Shown here one piece after another: positions 18,170 through 27,266 of a stretch of DNA of 64,000 nucleotides. The notes beneath the pieces were generated by a model. That model saw only the letters and a list, made by a program, of their open reading frames with translations. It ran no database searches and had not been told where the DNA came from. The stretch's first letter is position 1, and each line of letters opens with the position of its first letter. Source of the stretch: Pseudalgibacter alginicilyticus. Its GTDB lineage: Bacteria > Bacteroidota > Bacteroidia > Flavobacteriales > Flavobacteriaceae. Both the position numbers and the translations under genes were made by a program. Where the stretch lies: the NCBI RefSeq assembly GCF_001310225.1, contig NZ_CP012898.1, positions 1,426,001-1,490,000 on the forward strand. Reading direction: 5' to 3'.

Positions 18170-19576
18170 TTAGCGTTTAGTACGATTACCTTCATTGATT
18201 TTGTTTTCTTCATCGGTTGCCTTACGTACTTTGCCCACACTTTTTATTTTTGCATTTTCGGTACCTTTAAATGTGATGACCTCAGTTTCGGTTTGGTTGT
18301 CTAATTTAATATTAGTAGCATGCATCTTCGCGTTTTCATTAAAATTACCATAGCCCTCCCAAACCGATAATTTAATAGCCATAGTTTCAAGGATAAATTT
18401 TGGGTCTGCCGTTTTAATAACAACATCGTGACCTGTACCATTTATTTTTGCCAATAAGGTATTCGCTAAGCCATTTCGGCTATCTAAAATCGTCATCTCT
18501 ACTTTCGCATTTTTGGCATTGGTATACGGAATACAAAAGGCCTCGCCATATTTAGCATCGGCACTACTATTTATTACCGTATCGCCATTCCCAATATTAT
18601 ATCCCGTAGCCACACAATCGCGTACCACACAATCGATGATGGTATCTCCCGATGAACTTAAACCGGTACAAATCCCTCTTCGCATTTGGGTTACGGTACA
18701 ATTTTTAATGGTAGTATTTTTGGTTTTATGGCCTTTGTATTCTGGATACATACGGATGCCATCTTCACTAAGCGAAATGATTTCTCCTGGAAGAATTTTA
18801 CCATCTTGGGCAACGATGGTTCCTTCAATATAATTGCCTTTAGCCGCGTAGAATTTCTTATCGAAACCATAACCCGAAGTTTCAGCCAACATAGCATCTG
18901 TTGTTCTTAACAATCCATCGACTTGGCAGTTTTCAATCAAGGTGTTTTCTGCACCTTGTAAAAAGATAGCGTGCCCCATGGCGCGCATATGCACTTGGCA
19001 ACCCAATAATTTTACGTTTTTAGCAGGATACCCTACGCGAATACCGTTCATTTTACGAACATCGCCACCACCTAAACCATACAAATAGCCGTAGCCCCAA
19101 GGATTAGACCCTGAGGTTCGGACTTCTACATCCTTTAAAGTTACATGTTCACCAACGATGTTAAACATCTTGTTTTTACTTTGTCTTCCTGGTGTGTTTC
19201 CATAAGTCTCGATATACAAGCCTTCTAGCGTCACGTGATTTCCCGAAATTTCAATGGCGCAATACATACTATTGCCATCATCGCTTTTAACTAAATCGGG
19301 ACGACTGAATAACTTGGTGTCTACCATAAACCGAGCACCACTTAAATCGTAATAAGAATTGTTACTGGTGATTTCAATGAATCTTATCTTTTCAGCGTCA
19401 TCAATTTGATAATTTCCCGGACTGAGTTTTACGTGAACATTATCCTGACTGACATAAGTTTTAAAATCCTTAAGTGTGTGTACTTCTATGACCTGCTTCT
19501 CTCCTGTATTAGTTTGTGTGTGCGCACTAAAAGTGACACTTAAAAGAAGCACTAAGGTTACAAATTGTTTTATCAT
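18170..19576 (-). CDS. Parallel beta-helix protein, PL6-like family of this locus (copy 3)
   Basis: 468 residues with signal peptide (about 1-20, ending AHTQ). It is a beta-helix of the same family, but the most divergent copy: GSNPWGYGYLYG in place of PYGYG, HMRAMGHAIFLQ, VDGLLRTTD, LAETSGYGFD, SLSEDGIRMY and MRRGICTGL. The positions of Arg, His, Gln, Glu-Asp and Arg-x-Tyr are kept, so it is likely active but may bind a different part of the glycan. The C-terminal 20 residues are very polar (KATDEENKINEGNRTKR). It lies between the GH116 gene and copy 4, with 46 and 51 bp gaps, so it is co-transcribed. Confidence 0.82.
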   Translation of the reverse strand: MIKQFVTLVLLLSVTFSAHTQTNTGEKQVIEVHTLKDFKTYVSQDNVHVKLSPGNYQIDDAEKIRFIEITSNNSYYDLSGARFMVDTKLFSRPDLVKSDDGNSMYCAIEISGNHVTLEGLYIETYGNTPGRQSKNKMFNIVGEHVTLKDVEVRTSGSNPWGYGYLYGLGGGDVRKMNGIRVGYPAKNVKLLGCQVHMRAMGHAIFLQGAENTLIENCQVDGLLRTTDAMLAETSGYGFDKKFYAAKGNYIEGTIVAQDGKILPGEIISLSEDGIRMYPEYKGHKTKNTTIKNCTVTQMRRGICTGLSSSGDTIIDCVVRDCVATGYNIGNGDTVINSSADAKYGEAFCIPYTNAKNAKVEMTILDSRNGLANTLLAKINGTGHDVVIKTADPKFILETMAIKLSVWEGYGNFNENAKMHATNIKLDNQTETEVITFKGTENAKIKSVGKVRKATDEENKINEGNRTKR

Positions 19577-19627
19577 TTAATTTTGGTTTAGTCTGTTTTA
19601 AGTAAAGTATTATGATGTAAGATTTAC

Positions 19628-21082
19628 TTATTTTCCGGTATAGTTTAAAGAATTATCTGTTCCTAAATCTGTAATTTTACCTTTAGATTCCCCTACAACT
19701 CCAGAACTTTTATCTGATAAATATACCGGATAGGTTGTAAGATTATGAAGCTCAAAATCGAAACCTTTAAAGTTATTTTGGTTAGGTAGATTCCCGTGTA
19801 ATAACCTGATATTCTTTTTATCGCCCCCAACCTGAATTTTTAATCCTTGGTCTGCACCTTGACTAGAACCACGGAATGTAATTTTGTGTTCACTACCTCC
19901 AATATAGGCGATATTCCCTGAGCCATTATAATACGGTTCTTTAGAGTCTAATAGTGTGATATCTGCATTATACGATTTATCGCGTTCGTAAGTCGATGCA
20001 TATGCCGGCCCATACGTAACATCGGCTTTACAATTTACCAATTCGCCCGACCCTAAGGAAAAGCCGTTTTCACAACCAATAGCCACACAGCCTTCCACGC
20101 GTTTTTTTCCTGTAGCATGAGCAATAGTGACGCCTGTTCTCATGTTTTTTACGGTACAATTTAACACGGTAACATTAGACGTTCCTCGTCTGTAATTTTT
20201 TCCATCAATTACGGTTTCTCCGCCATCGTAAGCACGAATCCCGGCTTCTCCTGTACTAAGCATATAGCCTTTTGGAAGCTTATATCCCCAAACAGTCATA
20301 AAGTCTACATCGAATGCTGGCCCTGAAGTTTCTGCCAACATATCGTCGGTTTTACGCATTTCACCTTCTACAACACAGCCTTCAATTATTGGGTTATTTG
20401 CTGCTTGCATAAAAATGCAATGCCCATAACTTCTATGTGTAAATTTTGAATCTTTTAAATGATTTGATTCCCCACGGACCAAACAAGCACTGTGTTTTTT
20501 ATGTGGAATAACTGATTTTCCGCCTTTCCCAAAAGCATCGCCATACCCATAAGGAAAAGACCCTTTTGTAGTAACATTAAATCCCTCTACACGGTTGTGC
20601 GAACCATCTATTACAATGTTGTTTGCACGATGTGCAGGATGGTCGTGTACAGAACCTACATCGACTAAGGTTAAGTTTTTTAATACATTTTTGTTTCCTA
20701 TAATTTGAATCTCATAAACCTGAAATTTCCCAAAAGCTTGTAACACTTTTGTTTCTACATTTATGGTTACTCCAGTAAAATCGTAAGTGCTATTATTCCC
20801 TTCAAAAAGCAATAATACCTTGCTGGTATTTTTAATTATGGTTTCTTTAGTGTATAATCCGTTTTTTACATCTTCGGCTGTGATAGTATACACACCCGGC
20901 TTCATCTTTACATGTACATTATCGTCGTCTAGAAACGGTTTTAGCTCTTCTAACGAATTTACCATCGTTTGTGCATTTACCCCTAAACTAGGGAAAGCAA
21001 AGATTCCCATTAGGCAGAGGATATAGCATTTTAGTGTGGTATGAAAATTTGTTTTTTTAAGATTGAAAAGAAATGTTGTCAT
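19628..21082 (-). CDS. Parallel beta-helix protein, PL6-like family of this locus (copy 4)
   Basis: 484 residues and the first gene of the long unit, behind the operator at 21122-21184. The signal peptide has a long polar n-region (hydrophobic core near residues 19-35, ending VNAQ). The family marks are GSFPYGYGDAFGKGG, THRSYGHCIFMQ, VEGEMRKTDD, LAETSGPAFDV, STGEAGIRAY and NMRTGVTI. Here the acidic pair Glu-Asp of the other copies is Glu-Ala, leaving the Glu. The C-terminal ending GKITDLGTDNSLNYTGK and the AYASTYERDK segment are the sequences that allow the relic at 8928-9097 to be recognised. It is probably a glycan-cleaving enzyme of uncertain class. Confidence 0.82.
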   Translation of the reverse strand: MTTFLFNLKKTNFHTTLKCYILCLMGIFAFPSLGVNAQTMVNSLEELKPFLDDDNVHVKMKPGVYTITAEDVKNGLYTKETIIKNTSKVLLLFEGNNSTYDFTGVTINVETKVLQAFGKFQVYEIQIIGNKNVLKNLTLVDVGSVHDHPAHRANNIVIDGSHNRVEGFNVTTKGSFPYGYGDAFGKGGKSVIPHKKHSACLVRGESNHLKDSKFTHRSYGHCIFMQAANNPIIEGCVVEGEMRKTDDMLAETSGPAFDVDFMTVWGYKLPKGYMLSTGEAGIRAYDGGETVIDGKNYRRGTSNVTVLNCTVKNMRTGVTIAHATGKKRVEGCVAIGCENGFSLGSGELVNCKADVTYGPAYASTYERDKSYNADITLLDSKEPYYNGSGNIAYIGGSEHKITFRGSSQGADQGLKIQVGGDKKNIRLLHGNLPNQNNFKGFDFELHNLTTYPVYLSDKSSGVVGESKGKITDLGTDNSLNYTGK

Positions 21083-21121
21083 ATAAATTTGGCTTGTGTT
21101 TGTAAATGAAATTATGGTTCA

Positions 21122-21184
21122 TAAAAATAGGTAACACCTCACCTTTTGAATATAAACTATGGTGCAATCCGTATAAATTATATG
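21122..21184 (-). promoter_or_regulatory. Activator-type promoter: direct-repeat operator plus -7 box (site e)
   Basis: On the plus strand, TATAAACTATGG at 21151 and TATAAATTATAT at 21172 form the clearest repeat pair, 21 bp apart, with CAAT at positions 15-18. The -7-like box TAAAAATA at 21122-21129 (minus strand TATTTTTA, one mismatch to TAnnTTTG) is 21 bp from the operator edge. The target ATG is at 21082, the first of about nine genes. Confidence 0.78.
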
Positions 21185-21194
21185 CCTAAACAGA

Positions 21195-21239
21195 ACAGGA
21201 GACGAAAAAGATTTATAAAACCTTTAATTCGTCTCCTGT
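21195..21239 (-). terminator. Hairpin after the GH31 gene
   Basis: A perfect 12 bp inverted repeat, ACAGGAGACGAA (21195-21206) and TTCGTCTCCTGT (21228-21239), with a 21-base loop, lies 32 bp past the GH31 stop. There is no clear U-run after it in the minus-strand transcript, so termination may be imperfect. It separates this unit from the operator of the next one. Confidence 0.6.
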
Positions 21240-21270
21240 AGTATAGTAAGAATAATACTAATCTCAATTT

Positions 21271-23910
21271 TTACAATTTCACTTGTGTTTCATCTCCATT
21301 AAAGCTAATGGTTTGAATTTGCCCACCAATCATTTCTACTTTAAACGCCATAGGATTTGCAGAAAAATCTATAAAAGATCCTTTCCCTTTTGTTATTAGA
21401 AGCGTTTTATCGGCTTCTGAATAGTTTAAGTTAACCTCAGAGTAAGCGCCGTTTTCATAATCATAAGTTTCACTATCATCAAAATATAAAGTAAATTCCG
21501 CATCGGCTCCAGGGTACACCTTAAGAATGATAGGTTCATTCGTTTTCTGTGTAGCATACTGTACTTTTGGTCCGAATGGTATAATAGATCCTGCTTTAAC
21601 AAAAAGCGGGGTTTCATCTAATTCTGCTTTTACAGTAATCTCCTGTCCGCCTTCAAGTTTTTCATTTGTCCAGTAATTGTACCATGTTCCTTTTGGAAAA
21701 TACATAGTTTTTTCGCGTTGCTCGTATTGGGTAACAATACCAACCATAAAAGATTTACCAAATAAAAACTGATCACTAATTCCCCAGACTTTTTTATCAT
21801 TTGGATATTGATATGCTAACGGACTCATAAGCTGTTTACTGTTGGTTGTAATTTGCCAGGCTTGTGAATAAATATATGGCATAAGTTGGTAGCGTAAATC
21901 AATAAATTTGCGCGCAGTACTTTCAAATGCTTCATTATAACGCCAAATCTCGGTTTCCGAAACATAACCGTGAATTCTAAATATTGGACTGAAGGTTCCA
22001 AACTGAAACCAACGGGTTAATAATTCAATAAATTCCGGATTGGTATATTGATTATCGAATTCTGGATTAATGGATTTTGAATCTCTAAAAAATCCGCCAA
22101 TATCATGTGTCCAATATGGAATTCCTGCCATGGTAAAATTAAGACCAGCAGCAATTTGCTCTTCCAATTGTTCCCAAGATGCTTCTACATCGCCAGACCA
22201 CGAGGTTGCACCATAACGTTGTTGTCCGGCATAAGCTGAACGCGTTAAATTAAACACACGCTCTTTTGGGAATTCCTTACGACGGCCATCGTACATGGCT
22301 TTAGTTACAAGAAGTGAATACGGGTTTTGAACTTCTTCAAAACGACCAACAGCAGTTAACTGAGTAGCATCATTTACACCTTCTGGCTCTGTACCATCTA
22401 ACCAAATAGAACTGACTCCTTTGTGAAACATAGAGTCACTTAACATACGATAAAACCGTTCGCTTACCCCATTATCGTAAATATCAATGTAGTTACTACT
22501 CTTTATTTTTTTAAGGTTGTATTTTTCCTCTAACGCTTCATTTTTAACCTCTGGCCAAACAGATACCATTAGTTTTAAATCTAATGATTTTAGGTCTGAC
22601 ACCATGGCGTCTGGATCTGGATATTTTGCAGGATCCCATTCCGGACCTTTTGTGCCTTTTGGCCAATAAAACCAGTCTTGTACAATATTATCAAACGGAA
22701 TTTGGCGTTCACGCATTTCCCGTGCATTAACTAATAATTCTTCCTGATTGTGATACCGCTCGCGACATTGCCAAAATCCATAAGCGCTTTTAGCAAATAA
22801 AGGAGCTTTTCCTGTTAATTTCTGATACTGAGAAATTACAGCCTCAGGAGTTTCACCCTTTACCAGATAATAATCTATCGCATTCCCATGTGTACTACTA
22901 AACACTGTTTTGTTATAATCTGGCTCAGTGTAATACAAATTACCTAGAATTTTAGCACCTGTATTTTGAAATACTACGTTATAAGTTTTACCAGCCTCTA
23001 AAAGCTTTTTACCAGAATATCTGCGAGGCATCCAAATGGTTGAATAGTTAATTACAGGATCGCCATCTATACTCACATTAATTTCGCCACGCATGCGTCC
23101 GCCATGATCACTTAAGGCTAAAAATGTGTATTCTCCTGTTTTTTTAGGCGTAAATGTGGTTTCACGGATATTTTTTTCTGCTGCTTCAGATGTCTTGATA
23201 TGTGCAGCAACATCTTCTTTTTCACCATCTGCAGTAATAACAGTCTGCTCTGTTGGCGTTGCATTAGACTTAGTGTTTTCAAATTTAATTTCATGCTGAG
23301 GCAAGTTAAAATCTGTCAGACTATAATTATGCCAATAAATGCCGTAACCTTTGGTAGATACCACAAACGGAATAGCTATTTCTTGATTATATTGCTGAAG
23401 TCGGATGGGTACATGTTTCCAATTCATAATACCACTTTGGTATTGCCCTAAACCATACAGCGCTTCATCGCCCGCATGAAACGCTTGCGAAACCGTGTGT
23501 GTTTCAGTAGTATCCTGCTTAACAAAAGTGTTTTCTTTGGTTTCAGCCAGTAATTTTTTATCGTCTTTAGTTTGATATTCTATAGTTCCATCGCTATGCA
23601 CTAATACTTTTAATTTATCTGTGCTAATGGTTAGCAAGTCTTCAGTTGAATCTAAATCCCACGACACCTCCTGAGGATTTAAAACCGTTACATAATCTGG
23701 AATGGTTGAAGGGGTGCTGCCATTTATTATTTTATTTATATGAATAATAGACTCATCAATCACTGTAATATTAACATTGATACTGTCTTGATAAATGATT
23801 ACACCGTGATCTAATTTTTTAATCTTGCACTTAAAATTGGGTTGACATCCAACTATAATCAAGGACAGAACCAAGATACAGAAAAATGATACGTTTCTTA
23901 AATTTCGCAT
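21271..23910 (-). CDS. GH31 alpha-xylosidase/alpha-glucosidase with PA14 insert, lipoprotein
   Basis: 879 residues. The lipoprotein signal ends IIVGC (Cys22). After the N-terminal beta-sandwich, residues about 230-335 form a PA14-like insert (TTFTPKKTGEYTFLALSDHG, then GKTYNVVFQNTG). The insert is known from alpha-xylosidases such as Cellvibrio Xyl31A. The barrel begins with YGFWQCRERYHNQEE, and the nucleophile motif is SIWLDGTEPEG (Asp505). The acid/base region is ATSWSGDVEASWE (Asp574), followed by AGIPYWTHDIGGF. The architecture favours alpha-xylosidase activity, but alpha-glucosidase cannot be excluded. It is the last gene of the unit led by GH95, and the hairpin at 21195-21239 follows it. 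Confidence 0.93.
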   Translation of the reverse strand: MRNLRNVSFFCILVLSLIIVGCQPNFKCKIKKLDHGVIIYQDSINVNITVIDESIIHINKIINGSTPSTIPDYVTVLNPQEVSWDLDSTEDLLTISTDKLKVLVHSDGTIEYQTKDDKKLLAETKENTFVKQDTTETHTVSQAFHAGDEALYGLGQYQSGIMNWKHVPIRLQQYNQEIAIPFVVSTKGYGIYWHNYSLTDFNLPQHEIKFENTKSNATPTEQTVITADGEKEDVAAHIKTSEAAEKNIRETTFTPKKTGEYTFLALSDHGGRMRGEINVSIDGDPVINYSTIWMPRRYSGKKLLEAGKTYNVVFQNTGAKILGNLYYTEPDYNKTVFSSTHGNAIDYYLVKGETPEAVISQYQKLTGKAPLFAKSAYGFWQCRERYHNQEELLVNAREMRERQIPFDNIVQDWFYWPKGTKGPEWDPAKYPDPDAMVSDLKSLDLKLMVSVWPEVKNEALEEKYNLKKIKSSNYIDIYDNGVSERFYRMLSDSMFHKGVSSIWLDGTEPEGVNDATQLTAVGRFEEVQNPYSLLVTKAMYDGRRKEFPKERVFNLTRSAYAGQQRYGATSWSGDVEASWEQLEEQIAAGLNFTMAGIPYWTHDIGGFFRDSKSINPEFDNQYTNPEFIELLTRWFQFGTFSPIFRIHGYVSETEIWRYNEAFESTARKFIDLRYQLMPYIYSQAWQITTNSKQLMSPLAYQYPNDKKVWGISDQFLFGKSFMVGIVTQYEQREKTMYFPKGTWYNYWTNEKLEGGQEITVKAELDETPLFVKAGSIIPFGPKVQYATQKTNEPIILKVYPGADAEFTLYFDDSETYDYENGAYSEVNLNYSEADKTLLITKGKGSFIDFSANPMAFKVEMIGGQIQTISFNGDETQVKL

Positions 23911-24029
23911 AATCTATTAAAAATTATTTTTTTTCAAACTCTATATGTAATTAGTATCTAAGCTCATACCCTCTTTTACTACCTTCTCTTAGTTAAATTT
24001 TCCTGCAGATTTTTAAGACTTAAAAAAAA

Positions 24030-25595
24030 TTACTGAATTGCCATTTGATACATGTCTTCTGCTTGCTTTCTTAACTTTTGAAGGATATCGAGATGCTCTG
24101 GACTATCCACTAAATTGTGTTGCTCCATTGGATCTTTATTTGTATCATACAACTCCTCAATTTTTGGAGTATGTTCGTAATAAACAATGTACTTCCAACG
24201 GTCTGTACGCACGCCTCTGCTACGGTATGATTGATTGGTATCTATTAAATTTTGATTGATTTCATCAACCTCCTCACTATAGCGTTTGCTGAACATGGCC
24301 GCCAAAAATAAATCTTCCATAAAAACGGTATCTCGCCATCCGGACATATCTTGTGTTTGATTCAATACGCCACTGATATTAAGCCCTTGCATGCTTGCTG
24401 GGGGTTGTAACCCTGCCATAGATACGATGGTAGGCGCCATATCAACTGAAGAAACAAGTGCCTTTTCGCGACGTTTGCGTTTAGCTTCTGGCATACGTCC
24501 GTCATAAATAATAAGTGGTGCTTTCACAGATTCATCGTATAACAAACATTTATCGAATAAGCCATGCGACCCTTGAAAACGTCCGTTATCACTCGTATAG
24601 ATAATGATGGTATTTTCAAACAATCCTTTGGCTTTTAATTTCTCTACTAAAAAACCAACTTGTTCATCGACGCTATAACCTTGCGTAGCGAAACGACGTA
24701 CCAATTTTTGATAAAGTTCGGGGGTTGATGATCTTTGGCGATGCAGATACACACCACGGGCATTTTCTTTAACCACATCTGGAAGTACTGGATTATCGCC
24801 TTCTACCCAATTTCTTGGAACCGAAAAATCGTGATTTTTAAACTGTTCAAAATGTGGCATGTACACATCCTTGTTATTGTCATGTTTCACCGCATAAAAA
24901 CTAACTGATAAACAAAATGGCTGATTTGCAGGTTGCGTATCCAAAAAACGCATCATAGCTTCTCCTGTCCTCTTGGTTCTGCCAGAATTTTGGCGTCCTT
25001 CTTTGTAAATATCCTGTAAAGTTTCATCATCTTCTGGCCAGATTACAAAATCTTTTCTATCGTAGGTTTCACTTCCTGCAAAGAAATCGAAAACCCCTCC
25101 CATTTGTTCTTTATAATAATGTTCCTTGGGTGTGCTTGGGCGCACTGCTTCTTCGGTAACCGTAAACCCTACTTTGCCTATAAACCCTGTGCGATAGCCT
25201 GTGTTTTTAAGGATGGCAGGGTAACTTTTGGAAAAATCTGCTTGCGATAAAGTGTAATCATCTGGTGCTACAAACCCCACTTTATGGTTTGAATTGTACC
25301 TACCCGTCATCATGGTTACACGACTGGGCATGCAAATAGCGACGGCATAAAAAGCATTATCGAATATGACGCCTTGTTCTGCTAACTTATCAATGTTGGG
25401 TGTGTTGAATTCGGGTTTTCCATAACAACCCATATTATCCCAACGCTGGTCGTCGGTCATTAAAAAGATGATATTGGGTTTCGTAGTTTTACCCTCAGAT
25501 ATTGCTGTAAAATGGGTTGCTTTTGATTTACAACTCACCCCTATTAAAGCTAAAATCAACAGACAAATTGTAAAAACTACTTTAGTACTTTTCAT
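24030..25595 (-). CDS. Sulfatase (formylglycine-dependent, S1 type), lipoprotein
   Basis: A 521-residue sulfatase with a lipoprotein signal ending LIGVSC (Cys22). The metal motif is NIIFLMTDDQRWDNMGCYG. The formylglycine motif is AICMPSRVTMMTGRY (Cys88), of the C-x-P-S-R kind, unlike the CxPTR of the two sulfatases at 724 and 6069. The second half (TIIIYTSDNGRFQGSHGLFDK) has the usual Asp-Asn metal ligands and His-Gly. It lacks their C-terminal accessory domain, ending soon after the DTNKDPMEQHNL motif. This indicates a different S1 subfamily and probably a different sulfate position. It is co-transcribed with GH172 (11 bp upstream). Confidence 0.93.
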   Translation of the reverse strand: MKSTKVVFTICLLILALIGVSCKSKATHFTAISEGKTTKPNIIFLMTDDQRWDNMGCYGKPEFNTPNIDKLAEQGVIFDNAFYAVAICMPSRVTMMTGRYNSNHKVGFVAPDDYTLSQADFSKSYPAILKNTGYRTGFIGKVGFTVTEEAVRPSTPKEHYYKEQMGGVFDFFAGSETYDRKDFVIWPEDDETLQDIYKEGRQNSGRTKRTGEAMMRFLDTQPANQPFCLSVSFYAVKHDNNKDVYMPHFEQFKNHDFSVPRNWVEGDNPVLPDVVKENARGVYLHRQRSSTPELYQKLVRRFATQGYSVDEQVGFLVEKLKAKGLFENTIIIYTSDNGRFQGSHGLFDKCLLYDESVKAPLIIYDGRMPEAKRKRREKALVSSVDMAPTIVSMAGLQPPASMQGLNISGVLNQTQDMSGWRDTVFMEDLFLAAMFSKRYSEEVDEINQNLIDTNQSYRSRGVRTDRWKYIVYYEHTPKIEELYDTNKDPMEQHNLVDSPEHLDILQKLRKQAEDMYQMAIQ

Positions 25596-25606
25596 AAATT
25601 CTATCC

Positions 25607-27244
25607 TTATTTTTTAGGAAACTCTTTTGGTAAAGGTGGTACGTTTAAAACCTCTTTTTCATCTGGGATTCTGTTTGAAGTGGTTTGTTTATCACCATAC
25701 CAATACATACCAACACCGTAACCCATTTCGCAATTGGTCCAACTCCATATTTCCATATCCAATTGCAGAGAGCTACTAAAAGGCATAACATCCAACGACC
25801 GAGTTCTGGTTTCTGTACTATAACCCAAGGTATTTTTCTCGTTGGTTGTTTTAGGGTTTAACTTATTGTAAACATGAGCACGAGGTTGCGCATGAAAAGG
25901 ATGTTCATAAAATTCAGTGCTTCTACCTCCCCAAGAATAAGCGTAGTAATCTTCAGTTCCTGTTCCGAAAATAGATGGAAAATCTTCGCCATCTACCCAA
26001 ATTTTTTCATCACCTTCACCCCACCATTTTTCAACAGGATTCATAATAGTTAAGGCATCGCCTACATAAACACCTCTTCCTTTAAGGGTTACATAATTCC
26101 AATCGGAAAATGGCCTGGTAGCAACAGGATATTGTCCTCGCCATGCGGCATTAAAGTACATACTATCATCATCCCATTTCCAATCGCTTACAGTCGCCTT
26201 TAAATCTACCTGCACCGTTTTTTTTCCTAAATTAACTACAGAAATTTTTCCTGATTTTTGATAAGGCATCGGCCATCTGCAAGTCATGGTGCCATCTTCA
26301 CTTACGGCAATATGCCATCCTTGGTGCGGGTTTAACCCAATACCACTACCAAAAAAATCGCCAATAGGCGTCCAAACGGTTTGCTTACCATCAAATTCAA
26401 TTTTCAAAACAATGGAGCGTGTTACCTCAATATTTTTATAATCTTTTAGCTTTAAGCTTAACTCTTTAATGGCTGCATTTCCTTCTGGCAATTCAATGGA
26501 TTTTTCTTTTTTAGAACCTAATTTAGCTGAGAACACCACTTGAGTTCCTTCTACAGTCTTTTTTGGTTCTAACAATAATTCTCCTATTTTTTTGGTTAAA
26601 GGCATTGCTTTGTTAAAATCTTCTTTTGTGAAGGTTTTTATAGGCGTGTAATCATCATAAGCCCTATAAGTGAATTGATAGAAGAAAGGTCTTTCAGTAG
26701 TTGTTATTTTACAACTTTTAGCATACGGAATTGGGAAAAACGACACCGCTGAACGCAACGATTGATGCGCTAACGGAAACGGAATTTCTCCAGTGCCGTC
26801 AAGCAATCCTAACATATTACCTTCCAAAACTGGCTCCTCGTTACCGTCTAAATATATTTTAATTTGAATATCGGTATTCGGTTTGTCGGCACTTAAAAAA
26901 GGCATCCATGTACGCACAATAGCCCCCGGTCCCACATGATCCATTAACACCCATTCCTTTTGTCCATTTTTTTCCTCAGTTCTAATGAAATTATGGTCAG
27001 TATCTTTCGAATTAAAATCATGATTACTAAACCATCCCACAGTATCAGCAGGTGTTTTAGAAGCTCTATTATAGCTGCTCTCTTGTTTTAACCTAAAATT
27101 TATCTTGGGAAAACGAGCTACAGCATCTCTATCAACCATTTCATTTAATAGCGACTCCACGGTTATCTTTTCTACATTTTGAGTAAATACATTAGTTGTA
27201 AACACTAAACAAACAAAACTTAAAATAGACTTTTTAATAATCAT
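25607..27244 (-). CDS. GH172 (DUF2961) glycosidase
   Basis: 545 residues with signal peptide (about 1-21, ending VFTQ). Typical DUF2961 features run in order: SYNRAS, the WVLMDHVGPGAIVRTWMPF segment, FPIPYAKSCKI, then WVDGEDFPSIFGTGTEDYYAYSWGG and HPFHAQPRAH. The family, now GH172, includes alpha-D-arabinofuranosidases and difructose-anhydride enzymes and usually acts on furanosides or fructosides. The glutamate in GTGTEDYY is strongly conserved. The presence of this family suggests a furanose or unusual side branch in the substrate, but that is an inference. It lies between GH95 and a sulfatase with gaps under 25 bp. Confidence 0.88.
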   Translation of the reverse strand: MIIKKSILSFVCLVFTTNVFTQNVEKITVESLLNEMVDRDAVARFPKINFRLKQESSYNRASKTPADTVGWFSNHDFNSKDTDHNFIRTEEKNGQKEWVLMDHVGPGAIVRTWMPFLSADKPNTDIQIKIYLDGNEEPVLEGNMLGLLDGTGEIPFPLAHQSLRSAVSFFPIPYAKSCKITTTERPFFYQFTYRAYDDYTPIKTFTKEDFNKAMPLTKKIGELLLEPKKTVEGTQVVFSAKLGSKKEKSIELPEGNAAIKELSLKLKDYKNIEVTRSIVLKIEFDGKQTVWTPIGDFFGSGIGLNPHQGWHIAVSEDGTMTCRWPMPYQKSGKISVVNLGKKTVQVDLKATVSDWKWDDDSMYFNAAWRGQYPVATRPFSDWNYVTLKGRGVYVGDALTIMNPVEKWWGEGDEKIWVDGEDFPSIFGTGTEDYYAYSWGGRSTEFYEHPFHAQPRAHVYNKLNPKTTNEKNTLGYSTETRTRSLDVMPFSSSLQLDMEIWSWTNCEMGYGVGMYWYGDKQTTSNRIPDEKEVLNVPPLPKEFPKK

Positions 27245-27266
27245 AATACTTATTTTGAAATTGATT